Shown here one piece after another: positions 8,703-19,802 of a DNA stretch of 64,000 nt (its first letter is position 1; the number at the start of each line of letters is the position of its first letter). The position numbers and the translations under genes are program-made. The stretch is from Oceanobacillus sp. HTM 045 (GTDB lineage: Bacteria > Pseudomonadota > Alphaproteobacteria > Rhodobacterales > Rhodobacteraceae), in contig WNWL01000007.1 in assembly GCA_009733745.1 (NCBI GenBank), forward strand, positions 186,001 to 250,000, written 5' to 3'. The notes under the pieces are model-generated. The model had not been told where the DNA came from. It made no database searches and saw only the letters and a list, made by a program, of their open reading frames with translations.

Positions 8703-8816
8703 GTGCCCTCCGCGCCGCGGTTCGTGATCACTTCCAAGGGCATAGCACCATGCGGCGCGCGGATGCTACCGGAATAGGCGCCCGCCGCGCCGCCGCCCGC
8801 GGGGCGGAAACGCGAA

Positions 8817-8837
8817 ACGCACCCGCACGGGGTGCGT
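8817..8837 (-). terminator. Probable terminator of the wall hydrolase gene
   Basis: Perfect stem ACGCACCC/GGGTGCGT with a 5-nt loop, about 60 nt after the stop at 8900. On the minus strand it is followed by TTTCGCGTTTCC, an acceptable T-rich tail for factor-independent termination. Confidence 0.5.
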
Positions 8838-8899
8838 GCCAGTAGCAGATTTTCCGCTATTTCAGAGGGTTATGACGGCGCGATCCCGCGCCGACCGCG

Positions 8900-9739
8900 T
8901 CAGTTGCGCGTAACCCGGACCGGCTTGCGGTAGAAGATGTGCACGCCGATCTTGGCGGTGCGCACGAACTTCCGCGCCCAGCGCGGCCGCACGTTGTCGG
9001 TGTGGTAGTGGGTCGCGCGGCCCGTAAGGGTGCGCGGGCGGCCCTGAAGCATGATCCAGGCGACCTTGCCCACGTTCTCGAACGCCGCGCGCTCGCGGAT
9101 CCGGTCCGACAGGCCGTCGCAGGTATAGGAGAACTGGCAGCCGCGCGAGTTGCGCTGGTTGACCACGCCGCAGACCGTGTCCGGATATGCGTCGCTGTCG
9201 ACCCGGTTGAGGATCACCTCGGCCACCGCGAACTGACCGGCGACCGTCTCGCCGCGGGCCTCGAAATACAGTGCCTCGGCAAGGCAGGACCATTCCTTGC
9301 CCGAGGGGTCGATATCGAGCTGCTCGATCATCGAGAGATCGACCGCGCCGCCGGTGTCGGCGGCCATCAGCTTGGCCAGCAGGTCGCCCTGCGCGCCGTC
9401 CACGGCGTCGCTCGCGGCGAGGTCCTCGGCGCTCAGCGCCGCCAGCGCGTCACCCGGCGCACCGTCGCCGCCCGGCACGAGGATCGTGTCCGCGCCGCCC
9501 GGCAGGCCCGCCGCGCGGCGGAACTCGTCGGTCTTGGCGAAGGCAGCGAAGGCTTCCCGCTCGGCGCTCAGCACGTCGATCGCCGCCAGCGACGACACGC
9601 CGTAGGTGTCCGCCAGCGTCGAGTCGCGCAGCGAAGCGCGGTCCGTGTCCGCGGCTGCCATCGGGGCACCCGCCAGAACCGCGATGAAAAGGCTCCGCCC
9701 GAGGGCTGATCTCACTCGTCCCGTCATCATCTCATCCAT
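8900..9739 (-). CDS. SleB-type cell wall hydrolase
   Basis: Predicted exported peptidoglycan hydrolase of the Hydrolase_2 (SleB/CwlJ) family, 279 aa from the ATG at 9739; starts at 9775 or 9730 are possible. A signal peptide ends near AGAPMAAA. The catalytic domain is C-terminal, beginning with [13 protein letters not shown] and continuing [20 protein letters not shown] and [10 protein letters not shown], which match the conserved Glu and the Cys/Phe motifs of the family. In non-sporulating alphaproteobacteria these proteins are thought to act in wall remodelling. It is monocistronic, on the same strand as folB. Confidence 0.85.
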   Translation of the reverse strand: MDEMMTGRVRSALGRSLFIAVLAGAPMAAADTDRASLRDSTLADTYGVSSLAAIDVLSAEREAFAAFAKTDEFRRAAGLPGGADTILVPGGDGAPGDALAALSAEDLAASDAVDGAQGDLLAKLMAADTGGAVDLSMIEQLDIDPSGKEWSCLAEALYFEARGETVAGQFAVAEVILNRVDSDAYPDTVCGVVNQRNSRGCQFSYTCDGLSDRIRERAAFENVGKVAWIMLQGRPRTLTGRATHYHTDNVRPRWARKFVRTAKIGVHIFYRKPVRVTRN

Positions 9740-9903
9740 CCCCTGATGCGTCGTTGCGCACCCTTCCGGAGGCAATCGCGTGGTCTCGCGTCGTTGCGAA
9801 TTCTCGTGGAACGCGCTCCGGGAAAAATCCGGCGCCTCGGTACGCGAACCTGACGCGGTGGTAAACCCCTGTTGTAGGAAAGCCCACCCCCAGGGACACT
9901 ATG

Positions 9904-10838
9904 TCACAATTTGGCCTCAATCAGAATTTTTTCGATGGTCGACCCGAGGCGCGCGACGAGGCCGAAAGGTCCTGTCGTTTCATCTGCTTGCAGGACCCGG
10001 CCGGCAAGCTCCCAGGCGCTGCGCCCGGCGCGGTCGCGCAGCGCGGCCTGCATCCAGTAGTCGGACTGGCCCTTCCGGAGGGCCGCGAGACGCCCCGATT
10101 CGCGCAGGCCCGCGAAGCGCCGGTCGAGCGTTTCCAGCAGTTCGGCGATTCCCTCGCCCTTCGCGGACGAGACCGTCAGCACCGGCGGCGGCGCCTCGCC
10201 CGTCCCGCCCGCGACGAGCGAGAGCGCGCCCTTCAGGTCCGCCGCGGCGCGGCGCGCCGGCGCGCCCATGTCGCCCTTCGTCACCACGAGGCAATGCGGG
10301 ATCTCCATGATCCCCGCCTTCATGAACTGCAACCCGTCCCCCGCCCCCGGCTGGGTCAGAAGTGCAATGGAATCAGCGAGTTCCGCGACTTCCGTCTCGG
10401 ACTGGCCGACGCCGACGGTCTCCACCAGGACGACATCGTAGAGCGCCCGCATCAGCACGATGGCCGGGAAGGTCATCTCGGCGACGCCGCCGAGCCGGTC
10501 CCGCGCCGCCATCGAGCGCACGAACAGCCCCTGGTCCGCCGGGTCGGTCACGAACCGGGTCCGGTCGCCGAGCAGCGCGCCGCCGCTGGAGCGCGAGGAT
10601 GGGTCCACTGCGATGATCGCCAGCCGGCGCCCCGCGCCGCGCAGCCGGGCGATCAGCGCGTTGATGAGCGTGGACTTCCCGACGCCAGGCGGGCCCGTCA
10701 GGCCGATGACATGGCCGCCCTCCACCTGGTGCGCCGCGTCGAGCAGCGCGACCGTCTCCGGCGCGGTGGGCCGGGTCTCGATGGTCGCGAGCGCGCGCGC
10801 GAGCGCGGCCTTCCCGCCGGCCCGCAGGTCCTCCAGCC

Positions 10839-10842
<4 letters not shown>
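9904..10842 (-). CDS. meaB: MeaB/ArgK-type G3E GTPase (methylmalonyl-CoA mutase chaperone)
   Basis: GTPase of 312 aa that protects and reloads adenosylcobalamin mutases. Motifs: P-loop GPPGVGKSTLINAL near residues 44-57, the family signature VDPSSRSSGGALLGDRTR, VETVGVGQSE, and TKGD in the NKxD position. The start is GTG at 10842, inside GTGA that overlaps the stop of the upstream PPDK gene, with AGGAGG 7 nt before it. The open frame runs far into the PPDK gene but that extension is shadow. No mutase gene lies in the window, so the partner (methylmalonyl- or ethylmalonyl-CoA mutase) must be elsewhere. Translational coupling to ppdK is odd for a mutase chaperone. Confidence 0.9.
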
Positions 10843-13412
<2,570 letters not shown>

Positions 13413-13467
13413 GCTTCCAGATAGCGGGCGGAATCCGCCGCCCGCAAGGGCCGTTCGGCCCCCTCCC

Positions 13468-15741
13468 TCATCCGCCCTCGACGGCGGAGAAGATCGCCAC
13501 CTTGTGCATCGCCTCGCGGATGCGGTTGAGCAGGCAGAGCCGGTTGCGCCGCACGATGGCGTTCTCGTCGTTCACCGTCACGTCGTCGAAGAACTTGTCC
13601 ACCGGCCCGCGCAGCCCGGCCATCGCGGTCATCGCCGCGCCGAAATCCTCCGCGCCCAGCGCCCGGTCGATCTCGGGCTCGGCGGCGTCGAGCGCGGCGA
13701 ACAGCGCCTTCTCGGCGTCCTCGCGGGCGAACTTGGCGTCGGGCGGGTAGGAATACTCGACCCCGTCCTTCTTCTCCTCCGCCGTCAGGATGTTCGCGGC
13801 CCGCTTGTAGGCGGTCAGCAGGTTGGCGCCGTCCTCGCTGTCGATGAACTTCTGCAGCGCCTCGACGCGCTGAGTTCGCAAAGCCAAATCATCCTGACCG
13901 CCCAAATATGTAACAGCATTTATGATATCGAATCCGAACCCTCGATCTCTAAGGTGGACGCGGATTCTATCATTGATGAACGTCATTAAATCGTAGGCTA
14001 GATCTGCAGGCTTAGGCAACTTGAATGGCTTCGGCTCACCATTTAAGAACGCCATCTCATCATCACCAAGATACAAATTTCTTGGGCTTTCAAAGAGCAA
14101 AAAGTAATCCTTTCCCGGGTCAACGGGAGAATGTTCCCCGAAAGCTGTGAGCACCAATTGATCACTAGGCTCGTCACCATCATATACAAATACATTAAAT
14201 ACTTCTGGAAACTGCTCCAATCGGTGAACAAAACTCAACTGAAAAAGGGAATTTAGGTCACACCTGATTGAGTTTTCCAGAATGAGCCGCACAATTCCCA
14301 GCGCCGCACGGCGCAGCGCGAACGGGTCCTTCGACCCCGTGGGCTTCTCGTCGATGGCCCAGAAGCCGGTCAGCATGTCGATCTTGTCGGCCAGCGAGAC
14401 GGCGACGGAGACCGGCTCGGTCGGCACGTCGTCGGAAGGCCCGAGCGGCGCGTAGTGGTCGCGGCAGGCATCGGCCACCGGCTGCGGCAGGCCCGCCTCC
14501 ATGGCGTAGTAGCGGCCCATCACGCCCTGAAGCTCGGGGAACTCGTAGACCATCTCGGAGGCGAGGTCGGCTTTCGCCACCTTCGCCGCCTGCTCCGCCA
14601 TGTCCGGGTCGGCGCCGACCATCGGCGCGATCTCGCGGGCGAGCGCGGCGATGCGGGCGATGCGCTCGCCCTGGGTGCCGAGCTTGTTGTGGAAGGTGAC
14701 CTCCGCCAGCGGCGCGGCCATCTCCTCCAGCGACTTGCGCCGGTCGTTCTCCCAGAAGAACGCCGCGTCGGAGAGGCGGGCGGCCAGCACCCGCTGGTTC
14801 CCCGCGAGGATCGTCTCGCCGCCGTCCGGGGCGACGATGTTGGCGACCGTCACGAAGCCCTCGATCCGCTCTGAGGCCGGGTTGCGGAGCGAGAAGAACT
14901 TCTGGTGTTCCTTCATCGAGGTCTGGAGCACTTCGGGCGGCAGGCCGAGGAACCGGTCCTCGATCTTTCCGGCGAGCACCACGGGCCATTCGACCAGCCC
15001 GGCGACCTCCGCCAGCAGGCCCTTGTCCTCCACCAGTTCCAGCCCGCGGGCGAAGGCAATCTGTTCCGCGTCGTGGACGATCCGGTCGGCCCGCGCGGCC
15101 GGGTCGAGGATCACGTGGGCCGCTTCCAGCTTGTCGACGTAGTCGTCGTGGTCCCGCACGGTGATGGTGCCGGGCGACATGAAACGGTGCCCCTGGGTCG
15201 TTGCGCCCGAAACGATTCCGGTGACATCGAAGGTGACAACCTCCGGCTCCTGCCCTTCCTCGCTCAGAATGCACAGAATCGAGTGGAGCGGGCGCACCCA
15301 GCGCAGGTTTCCAGCCCCCCAGCGCATCGAGCGCGGCCAGGGGAAATTGGCGATAACCCCTTGGACTACTTCGGCAATCACCTCCGAAGCGGGGCGCCCG
15401 GGCCGCTCGATCACGGCGAAGTAGGTCTCGCCCTTCTTGTCGGCGCGGACCTCAAGCTGCTCCTTCGTCAGCCCGGTCGACCGCAGGAACCCCTCCAGCG
15501 CCTTCTCCGGCGCATCCACCCGAGGCCCCTTCCGCTCCTCCCGCCGCGCCGGAGTCTCCTTCAGAAGCCCCGAAATCGCCAATGCAAGCCGTCTTGGCGT
15601 CGCGAAAGCCTCAGCATGGGCGTATGTCAGGCCTTCAGCGACCAGACCGTCGGTGACGAGCTTCTTCAGGTCGGCGGCGGCGCGACCCTGCATCCGCGCC
15701 GGGATTTCCTCGGAGAAAAGCTCAAGCAGGAGATCGGGCAT
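13468..15741 (-). CDS. glyS: Glycyl-tRNA synthetase beta subunit
   Basis: Beta subunit of the tetrameric bacterial GlyRS, 757 aa, starting MPDLLLELFSEEIPARMQGRA, the family hallmark. It binds tRNA-Gly; the alpha subunit glyQ lies at 16731. The HD-like domain and C-terminal DALR anticodon-binding region are present (for example NLLTAYKRAANIL near residue 645). Codons for about residues 485-623 (13870-14285) are strikingly AT-richer than the rest of the gene and lack its GC3 bias, although the frame is intact. The start has GGAG and stands 4 nt from the stop of the preceding DUF6446 gene. Confidence 0.95.
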   Translation of the reverse strand: MPDLLLELFSEEIPARMQGRAAADLKKLVTDGLVAEGLTYAHAEAFATPRRLALAISGLLKETPARREERKGPRVDAPEKALEGFLRSTGLTKEQLEVRADKKGETYFAVIERPGRPASEVIAEVVQGVIANFPWPRSMRWGAGNLRWVRPLHSILCILSEEGQEPEVVTFDVTGIVSGATTQGHRFMSPGTITVRDHDDYVDKLEAAHVILDPAARADRIVHDAEQIAFARGLELVEDKGLLAEVAGLVEWPVVLAGKIEDRFLGLPPEVLQTSMKEHQKFFSLRNPASERIEGFVTVANIVAPDGGETILAGNQRVLAARLSDAAFFWENDRRKSLEEMAAPLAEVTFHNKLGTQGERIARIAALAREIAPMVGADPDMAEQAAKVAKADLASEMVYEFPELQGVMGRYYAMEAGLPQPVADACRDHYAPLGPSDDVPTEPVSVAVSLADKIDMLTGFWAIDEKPTGSKDPFALRRAALGIVRLILENSIRCDLNSLFQLSFVHRLEQFPEVFNVFVYDGDEPSDQLVLTAFGEHSPVDPGKDYFLLFESPRNLYLGDDEMAFLNGEPKPFKLPKPADLAYDLMTFINDRIRVHLRDRGFGFDIINAVTYLGGQDDLALRTQRVEALQKFIDSEDGANLLTAYKRAANILTAEEKKDGVEYSYPPDAKFAREDAEKALFAALDAAEPEIDRALGAEDFGAAMTAMAGLRGPVDKFFDDVTVNDENAIVRRNRLCLLNRIREAMHKVAIFSAVEGG

Positions 15742-15744
15742 GGA

Positions 15745-16197
15745 TCACTCCGGTCTGGCGGTCTGGCGCCACTGGTAAGCGCGTCCGTCGGGATAGATGG
15801 CGATGATGCGGTCGATGCCGGGCCGGTCGTCGCGCGCGGCCAGGATGGCGCGCGCACGCCCGGCGCCGAGGTCCTCGGCAATGCGTGCGCCGTCGAAGCA
15901 GGAGAACCATTCCGGCCCCACCGGCGGCCGCGGTTCGGGCGCCACCGGCCCCTGCGGGACGGTTTCGCCGAAATCGAAACAACCACGTAGATTCAGAGGC
16001 TTGCTGGGCAGGCCGATGCCCTCGTAGCCCTGCACCTCCCAGCCGGTGCCGTCGATCAGGATGGTGTTCGTGGAGGCGGAGCGCGCCGGCGTGGAGCCCT
16101 GCTTGGCCTTCTCGTTCTGAAGATAGAACCACGCCCCGGCAAGGCAGATCGCCCCCACGCCCGCCAGTTGCACTACCATGCGCCGCCGACGTCCCAC
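15745..16197 (-). CDS. DUF6446-like protein, second tandem copy
   Basis: Single-pass membrane protein of 150 aa: short basic N-terminus, one TM segment (VVQLAGVGAICLAGAWFY), then a periplasmic domain. I choose GTG at 16197 because GGAG lies 7 nt upstream; ATG at 16179 is an alternative. It is a clear paralog of the next gene. Both share YEGI, RGCF, WFxCFD and IDRI...PDGR...WRQ in the same order. Function unknown. The location between glyQ and glyS is conserved in Rhodobacteraceae, but a role in translation is not implied by the sequence. Confidence 0.72.
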   Translation of the reverse strand: MGRRRRMVVQLAGVGAICLAGAWFYLQNEKAKQGSTPARSASTNTILIDGTGWEVQGYEGIGLPSKPLNLRGCFDFGETVPQGPVAPEPRPPVGPEWFSCFDGARIAEDLGAGRARAILAARDDRPGIDRIIAIYPDGRAYQWRQTARPE

Positions 16198-16201
16198 CGG
16201 G

Positions 16202-16678
16202 CTACTCCGCGTATTTCTCGTTGAGCTGGCGCCAGGTGACGCCGCGCCCGTCGGGCCAGAGGACGACGATCCGGTCGACCCCGTCCGCCGCCCCGCGCTC
16301 CGCGACCACCGCCGTCGCCTCGCCACGCTCCAGGGCCGTGCCGACCGCCTCGGCATCGAAGCACTCGAACCAGTCCGGCGCGGTGAGAGGCACGATGTCC
16401 ACCTTGCGGGCGATCGCCTCCGCGGTCAGGTCCGCGCCGGCCGCCAGCGCCGCGTCCACGTCACTGGCGTCCATCTCGAAGCAGCCGCGCATCTTGATCG
16501 GCGAGCTTTCGGCGTCGATACCCTCGTAGCTGCGGACGGCGAATGCGGTGCCGGCGATCTCGATCTCGCCGACCCCATCGACCTCGACATAGAACGCGCG
16601 GGTCTGGGTCCACCAGAGCAGCGCCCCTGCCGCCAGCGCGATGACCAGCATACCGATCACGATGACCCTGCCGGACAT
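16202..16678 (-). CDS. DUF6446 family protein
   Basis: Membrane-anchored protein of 158 aa with TM segment VIVIGMLVIALAAGALLWW at the N-terminus and a periplasmic domain containing SYEGIDAE, MRGCFEMD, WFECFDAEAVG and VDRIVVLWPDGRGVTWRQ. The ATG at 16678 follows GGAGGAA. Two conserved cysteines per copy (in RGCF and ECFD) could form a disulfide in the periplasm; this is inference. It lies 4 nt from the second copy and 52 nt after glyQ, so the four genes glyQ - DUF6446 - DUF6446 - glyS form one operon. Confidence 0.8.
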   Translation of the reverse strand: MSGRVIVIGMLVIALAAGALLWWTQTRAFYVEVDGVGEIEIAGTAFAVRSYEGIDAESSPIKMRGCFEMDASDVDAALAAGADLTAEAIARKVDIVPLTAPDWFECFDAEAVGTALERGEATAVVAERGAADGVDRIVVLWPDGRGVTWRQLNEKYAE

Positions 16679-16730
16679 CAGGCCGTTCCTCCGGACGTCA
16701 AGGGCGCGGGGTTCTCCCATCGGGCGGCCA

Positions 16731-17669
16731 TCACGCAGCCCCCTCTTCCATGCCGCCGCCGGCCTCGGTCGAGAGGAATGCATCCGCGCACATCTTCGCC
16801 AGCGCCCGGACCCGGCCGATATAGGCCTGCCGCTCGGTGACCGAGATCACCCCGCGCGCATCGAGCAGGTTGAAGACATGGCTCGCCTTGATGCACTGGT
16901 CGTAGGCGGGATGCGCCATCACGTTGGCTTCGCCCATCTTCGGGTCCACTGCCTCCGCCGCGAGGATCGAGGCGCATTCCCTTTCCGCGTCGTCGAAATG
17001 GCGGAGCAGGATCTCTGTGTCGGCCTGGTCGAAATTGAAGCGCGAGTACTCCCGCTCGGTCTGGCGGAACACGTCACCATAGGTCAGCGGGATCGGCGCG
17101 GCAGGGTCGTTGAACGGCATGTCCATCACGTGCTCGATCCCGAGCACGTACATCGCCAGCCGCTCCAATCCGTAAGTCAACTCGCCCGAGACCGGGCGGC
17201 AGTCATGCCCCGCGACCTGCTGGAAATAGGTAAACTGGCTCACCTCCATGCCGTCGCACCAGACCTCCCATCCGAGCCCCGCGGCACCCAGCGTCGGGCT
17301 CTCCCAGTCGTCTTCCACGAAACGGATGTCGTGAAGCGCCATGTCGATGCCGATCGCCTCCAGCGACCCGAGATAGAGGTCCTGCAGGTCCGGCGGGCTC
17401 GGCTTGATGATGACCTGGTACTGGTAATAGTGCTGCAGCCGGTTGGGGTTCTCGCCATAGCGCCCGTCCGTCGGGCGGCGCGAGGGCTGGACATAGGCCG
17501 CCGTCCACGGGCGGCTGCCGAGGGAGCGCAGCGTGGTCGCGGGATGGAACGTGCCGGCGCCGACCTCCATGTCGTAGGGCTGCAGGATCGCGCAGCCTTT
17601 CTCGGCCCAGTAAGTCTGCAGACGCAGGATCACTTCCTGGAAGGAACGGGGCGCACTGGTCTCGGCCAT
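16731..17669 (-). CDS. glyQ: Glycyl-tRNA synthetase alpha subunit
   Basis: Catalytic alpha subunit of GlyRS, 312 aa, class II aminoacyl-tRNA synthetase fold. It begins [20 protein letters not shown] and has the conserved [16 protein letters not shown] and [20 protein letters not shown] blocks. The start is ATG at 17669 with GGAG 9 nt upstream; a TTG three codons earlier overlaps that SD and is unlikely. First gene of the glyQ-DUF6446-DUF6446-glyS operon, likely followed by ppdK and meaB. Confidence 0.95.
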   Translation of the reverse strand: MAETSAPRSFQEVILRLQTYWAEKGCAILQPYDMEVGAGTFHPATTLRSLGSRPWTAAYVQPSRRPTDGRYGENPNRLQHYYQYQVIIKPSPPDLQDLYLGSLEAIGIDMALHDIRFVEDDWESPTLGAAGLGWEVWCDGMEVSQFTYFQQVAGHDCRPVSGELTYGLERLAMYVLGIEHVMDMPFNDPAAPIPLTYGDVFRQTEREYSRFNFDQADTEILLRHFDDAERECASILAAEAVDPKMGEANVMAHPAYDQCIKASHVFNLLDARGVISVTERQAYIGRVRALAKMCADAFLSTEAGGGMEEGAA

Positions 17670-17791
17670 CGGGAACAACTCCGGCGGGAAGGGGCGGTTC
17701 GACGCCGCGGACTTAGCGCGCCCCGCGCCCGAAGGTCAACGCGGGAGGCGCGCTTGCACGCCCCGCCCACCACCTGTATCTAGACCCCGGC

Positions 17792-17867
17792 GCCGGCATA
17801 GCTCAGCTGGTAGAGCATCTGATTTGTAATCAGAGGGCCGGGGGTTCGAGTCCCTCTGCCGGCACCA
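17792..17867 (+). tRNA. tRNA-Thr (anticodon TGT)
   Basis: Full cloverleaf of 76 nt including an encoded CCA: acceptor GCCGGCA/TGCCGGC, D-arm GCTC...GAGC, anticodon stem CTGAT/ATCAG with loop TTTGTAA, and T-arm GGGGGTTCGAGTCCCTC (near-perfect). The anticodon TGT decodes ACA/ACG-type threonine codons. It sits convergent between glyQ and sulP and marks the start of the accessory block. Confidence 0.97.
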
Positions 17868-17976
17868 GCAGACAGGAAGGCCCCGAGCCAGGCCCCCTCG
17901 CAGCCGGAAAGAGTCTGGCGACACTCGCCGACCTGCGCCCTCCCGGATCGCGATCACCCTACGTGTACGGCCGCGT

Positions 17977-19710
17977 TCACTCCGCGGCGCGCCTCTCCTG
18001 TACGCTCGTGAGGGTCTTCCATGCGTCGTATTGGGACAGGAAGACCTGCCCGTTCATCTCCTGCAGGAAGTGCGCCTTGTTCAACCGGTCCATCACCGGA
18101 CCCTTCACTTCGGAGAGGTGGAGTGAGATGCCAAGATCGGTGAGGAGTTGGTTGACGGCTTCAAGGCTTTCCAGGGCGGAGTAGTCGACCTCGTTCACGG
18201 CGGAGAACATCAGCACGACGTGGCGGATCTCGCAGCCCTCGACAATGCGGTCGTGGATCAGGTCCTTTAGGAAGCGGGCGTTCACGAAGTAAAGACTCTC
18301 GTCCACCCGCAGGGTCAACACGCGCGGGTCGGTCTCGACCGAATGGCGGTTGATGTTGCGGAAATGCTGGGTGCCCGGAACGAGGCCGACTTCCGCGACG
18401 TGGGGCCGCGAGGTCTTGTAGAGATGAAGCGCCACGGAGATCAGCACGCCCGACGCAACGCCGATCTCGACGCCCGCGACTAGGGTCAGAAGGATCGTCG
18501 CCGCGACGGCCGTGAAGTCGGCGCGCGAGAAGCCCCAGGTCTTCTTCAGGATCGTGAAGTCCACGAGGCTCAGCACCGCCACGATGATCGTCGCCGCCAG
18601 CGTCGCCTTGGGCAGAAAGTAAACCAGCGGCGTCAGGGCAACAGCGGCGATGGCCAACCCGATCGCGGTGTAGGCACCTGCCGCGGGTGTCTCGGCGCCG
18701 GCGTCGAAGTTGACGACCGACCGGGCGAAGCCGCCCGTCACCGGGTAGCCGCCGGTGAATGCCGCCCCGAGATTGGCTGCGCCGAGACCGATGAGCTCCT
18801 GGTCGGGGTCGATGCGCTCGCGCCGCTTCGCGGCCAGAGTCTGCGCGACCGAGACCGACTCGACGAAGCCAATCACCGAGATAAGGATGGCGGGAACGGC
18901 CAGTTGCCCGATCAGGTCCACAGAGAAGTCCGGCAGCGTCAGCGGCGGGAGGCTCTGTGGCACATCTCCGACGATGGCGACGCCGCGTGCATCGAGGCTG
19001 AAGGCCCACGCGGCGAGCGTCGTCGCGACGACTGCGACGACCGGCCCCGCCTTCGTCACGATGTCGGCCATTCGTGCGCCGAGACCGAGCGACCGGAGGA
19101 AAGCCTTCAGCCCCTTGCGCACCCAGAACAGGAAAGCCGTCGCGGCGACGCCGATCAGCGCCGTGACAAGGTTCGCCTCGCCGATATTGGCAAAAAGCGC
19201 CCCCACCATATCGACCAGCGTGTGACCTTCGGCATGGATGCCGAGGATGTGCTTGAGCTGGCTGGTTGCGATCAGGATGCCGCTGGCGGTGATGAAGCCG
19301 GCGATCACCGGGTGGCTAAGAAAGTTCGCGAGAAACCCGAGTCGCAATACGCCGAGGAGGAGGAGGAAGCCACCGGAGAGGAAGGCCAGCGTCAGCGCCG
19401 CGACCGCGTAGCCCGCCGTTCCCTGCTCAGCGACCTGCCCCACCGCGGATGCCGTGAGGAGCGAGACCACCGCAACCGGCCCGACCGCCAGCGCACGCGA
19501 CGTGCCGAAAACCGCGTAGAGCAGGATCGGCACGATGGATGCGTAGATGCCCGCCTCCGGCGGCAAGCCCGCGAGAAGCGCGTAGGCAAGGGACTGCGGG
19601 ATCAGCATGATCGTGACGATCACCGCCGCGATCAGGTCATTCGACAGGGCGCCCCTGTCATATCTGCGTCCCCAGTCGAGAACGGGCAGGTAACGGGCGA
19701 GCTTGCGCAT
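17977..19710 (-). CDS. SulP family anion permease with STAS domain
   Basis: Inner-membrane SLC26/SulP transporter of 577 aa, start at ATG 19710 (MRKLARYLPVLDWG). Visible family signatures: AAVIVTIMLIPQSLAYALLAGLP in the first helices, AVGPVAVVSLL, and GAANLGAAFTGGYPVTGGFARS. The last ~130 residues are a cytoplasmic STAS domain (RVDESLYFVNARFL, LMFSAVNEVDYSALESLEAV). As the last gene after SQR and the persulfide dioxygenase it probably moves sulfate or another sulfur oxyanion, for example export of the oxidation product. Bicarbonate transport is an alternative for this family. Confidence 0.87.
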   Translation of the reverse strand: MRKLARYLPVLDWGRRYDRGALSNDLIAAVIVTIMLIPQSLAYALLAGLPPEAGIYASIVPILLYAVFGTSRALAVGPVAVVSLLTASAVGQVAEQGTAGYAVAALTLAFLSGGFLLLLGVLRLGFLANFLSHPVIAGFITASGILIATSQLKHILGIHAEGHTLVDMVGALFANIGEANLVTALIGVAATAFLFWVRKGLKAFLRSLGLGARMADIVTKAGPVVAVVATTLAAWAFSLDARGVAIVGDVPQSLPPLTLPDFSVDLIGQLAVPAILISVIGFVESVSVAQTLAAKRRERIDPDQELIGLGAANLGAAFTGGYPVTGGFARSVVNFDAGAETPAAGAYTAIGLAIAAVALTPLVYFLPKATLAATIIVAVLSLVDFTILKKTWGFSRADFTAVAATILLTLVAGVEIGVASGVLISVALHLYKTSRPHVAEVGLVPGTQHFRNINRHSVETDPRVLTLRVDESLYFVNARFLKDLIHDRIVEGCEIRHVVLMFSAVNEVDYSALESLEAVNQLLTDLGISLHLSEVKGPVMDRLNKAHFLQEMNGQVFLSQYDAWKTLTSVQERRAAE

Positions 19711-19802
19711 CGGGGCCTCTGGGTAGGAAGTTGCGCGCGGGACAGAGCCCTCGGAGGGCAACCGGCGCGAGGCACCGGTTGCCGGTCGTCAGGCGCTCAA
19801 GG

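Noticed and set aside
17669-17678. Upstream TTG as the glyQ start
   Set aside because: It would overlap the GGAG ribosome site; ATG at 17669 has proper spacing and matches the family N-terminus.
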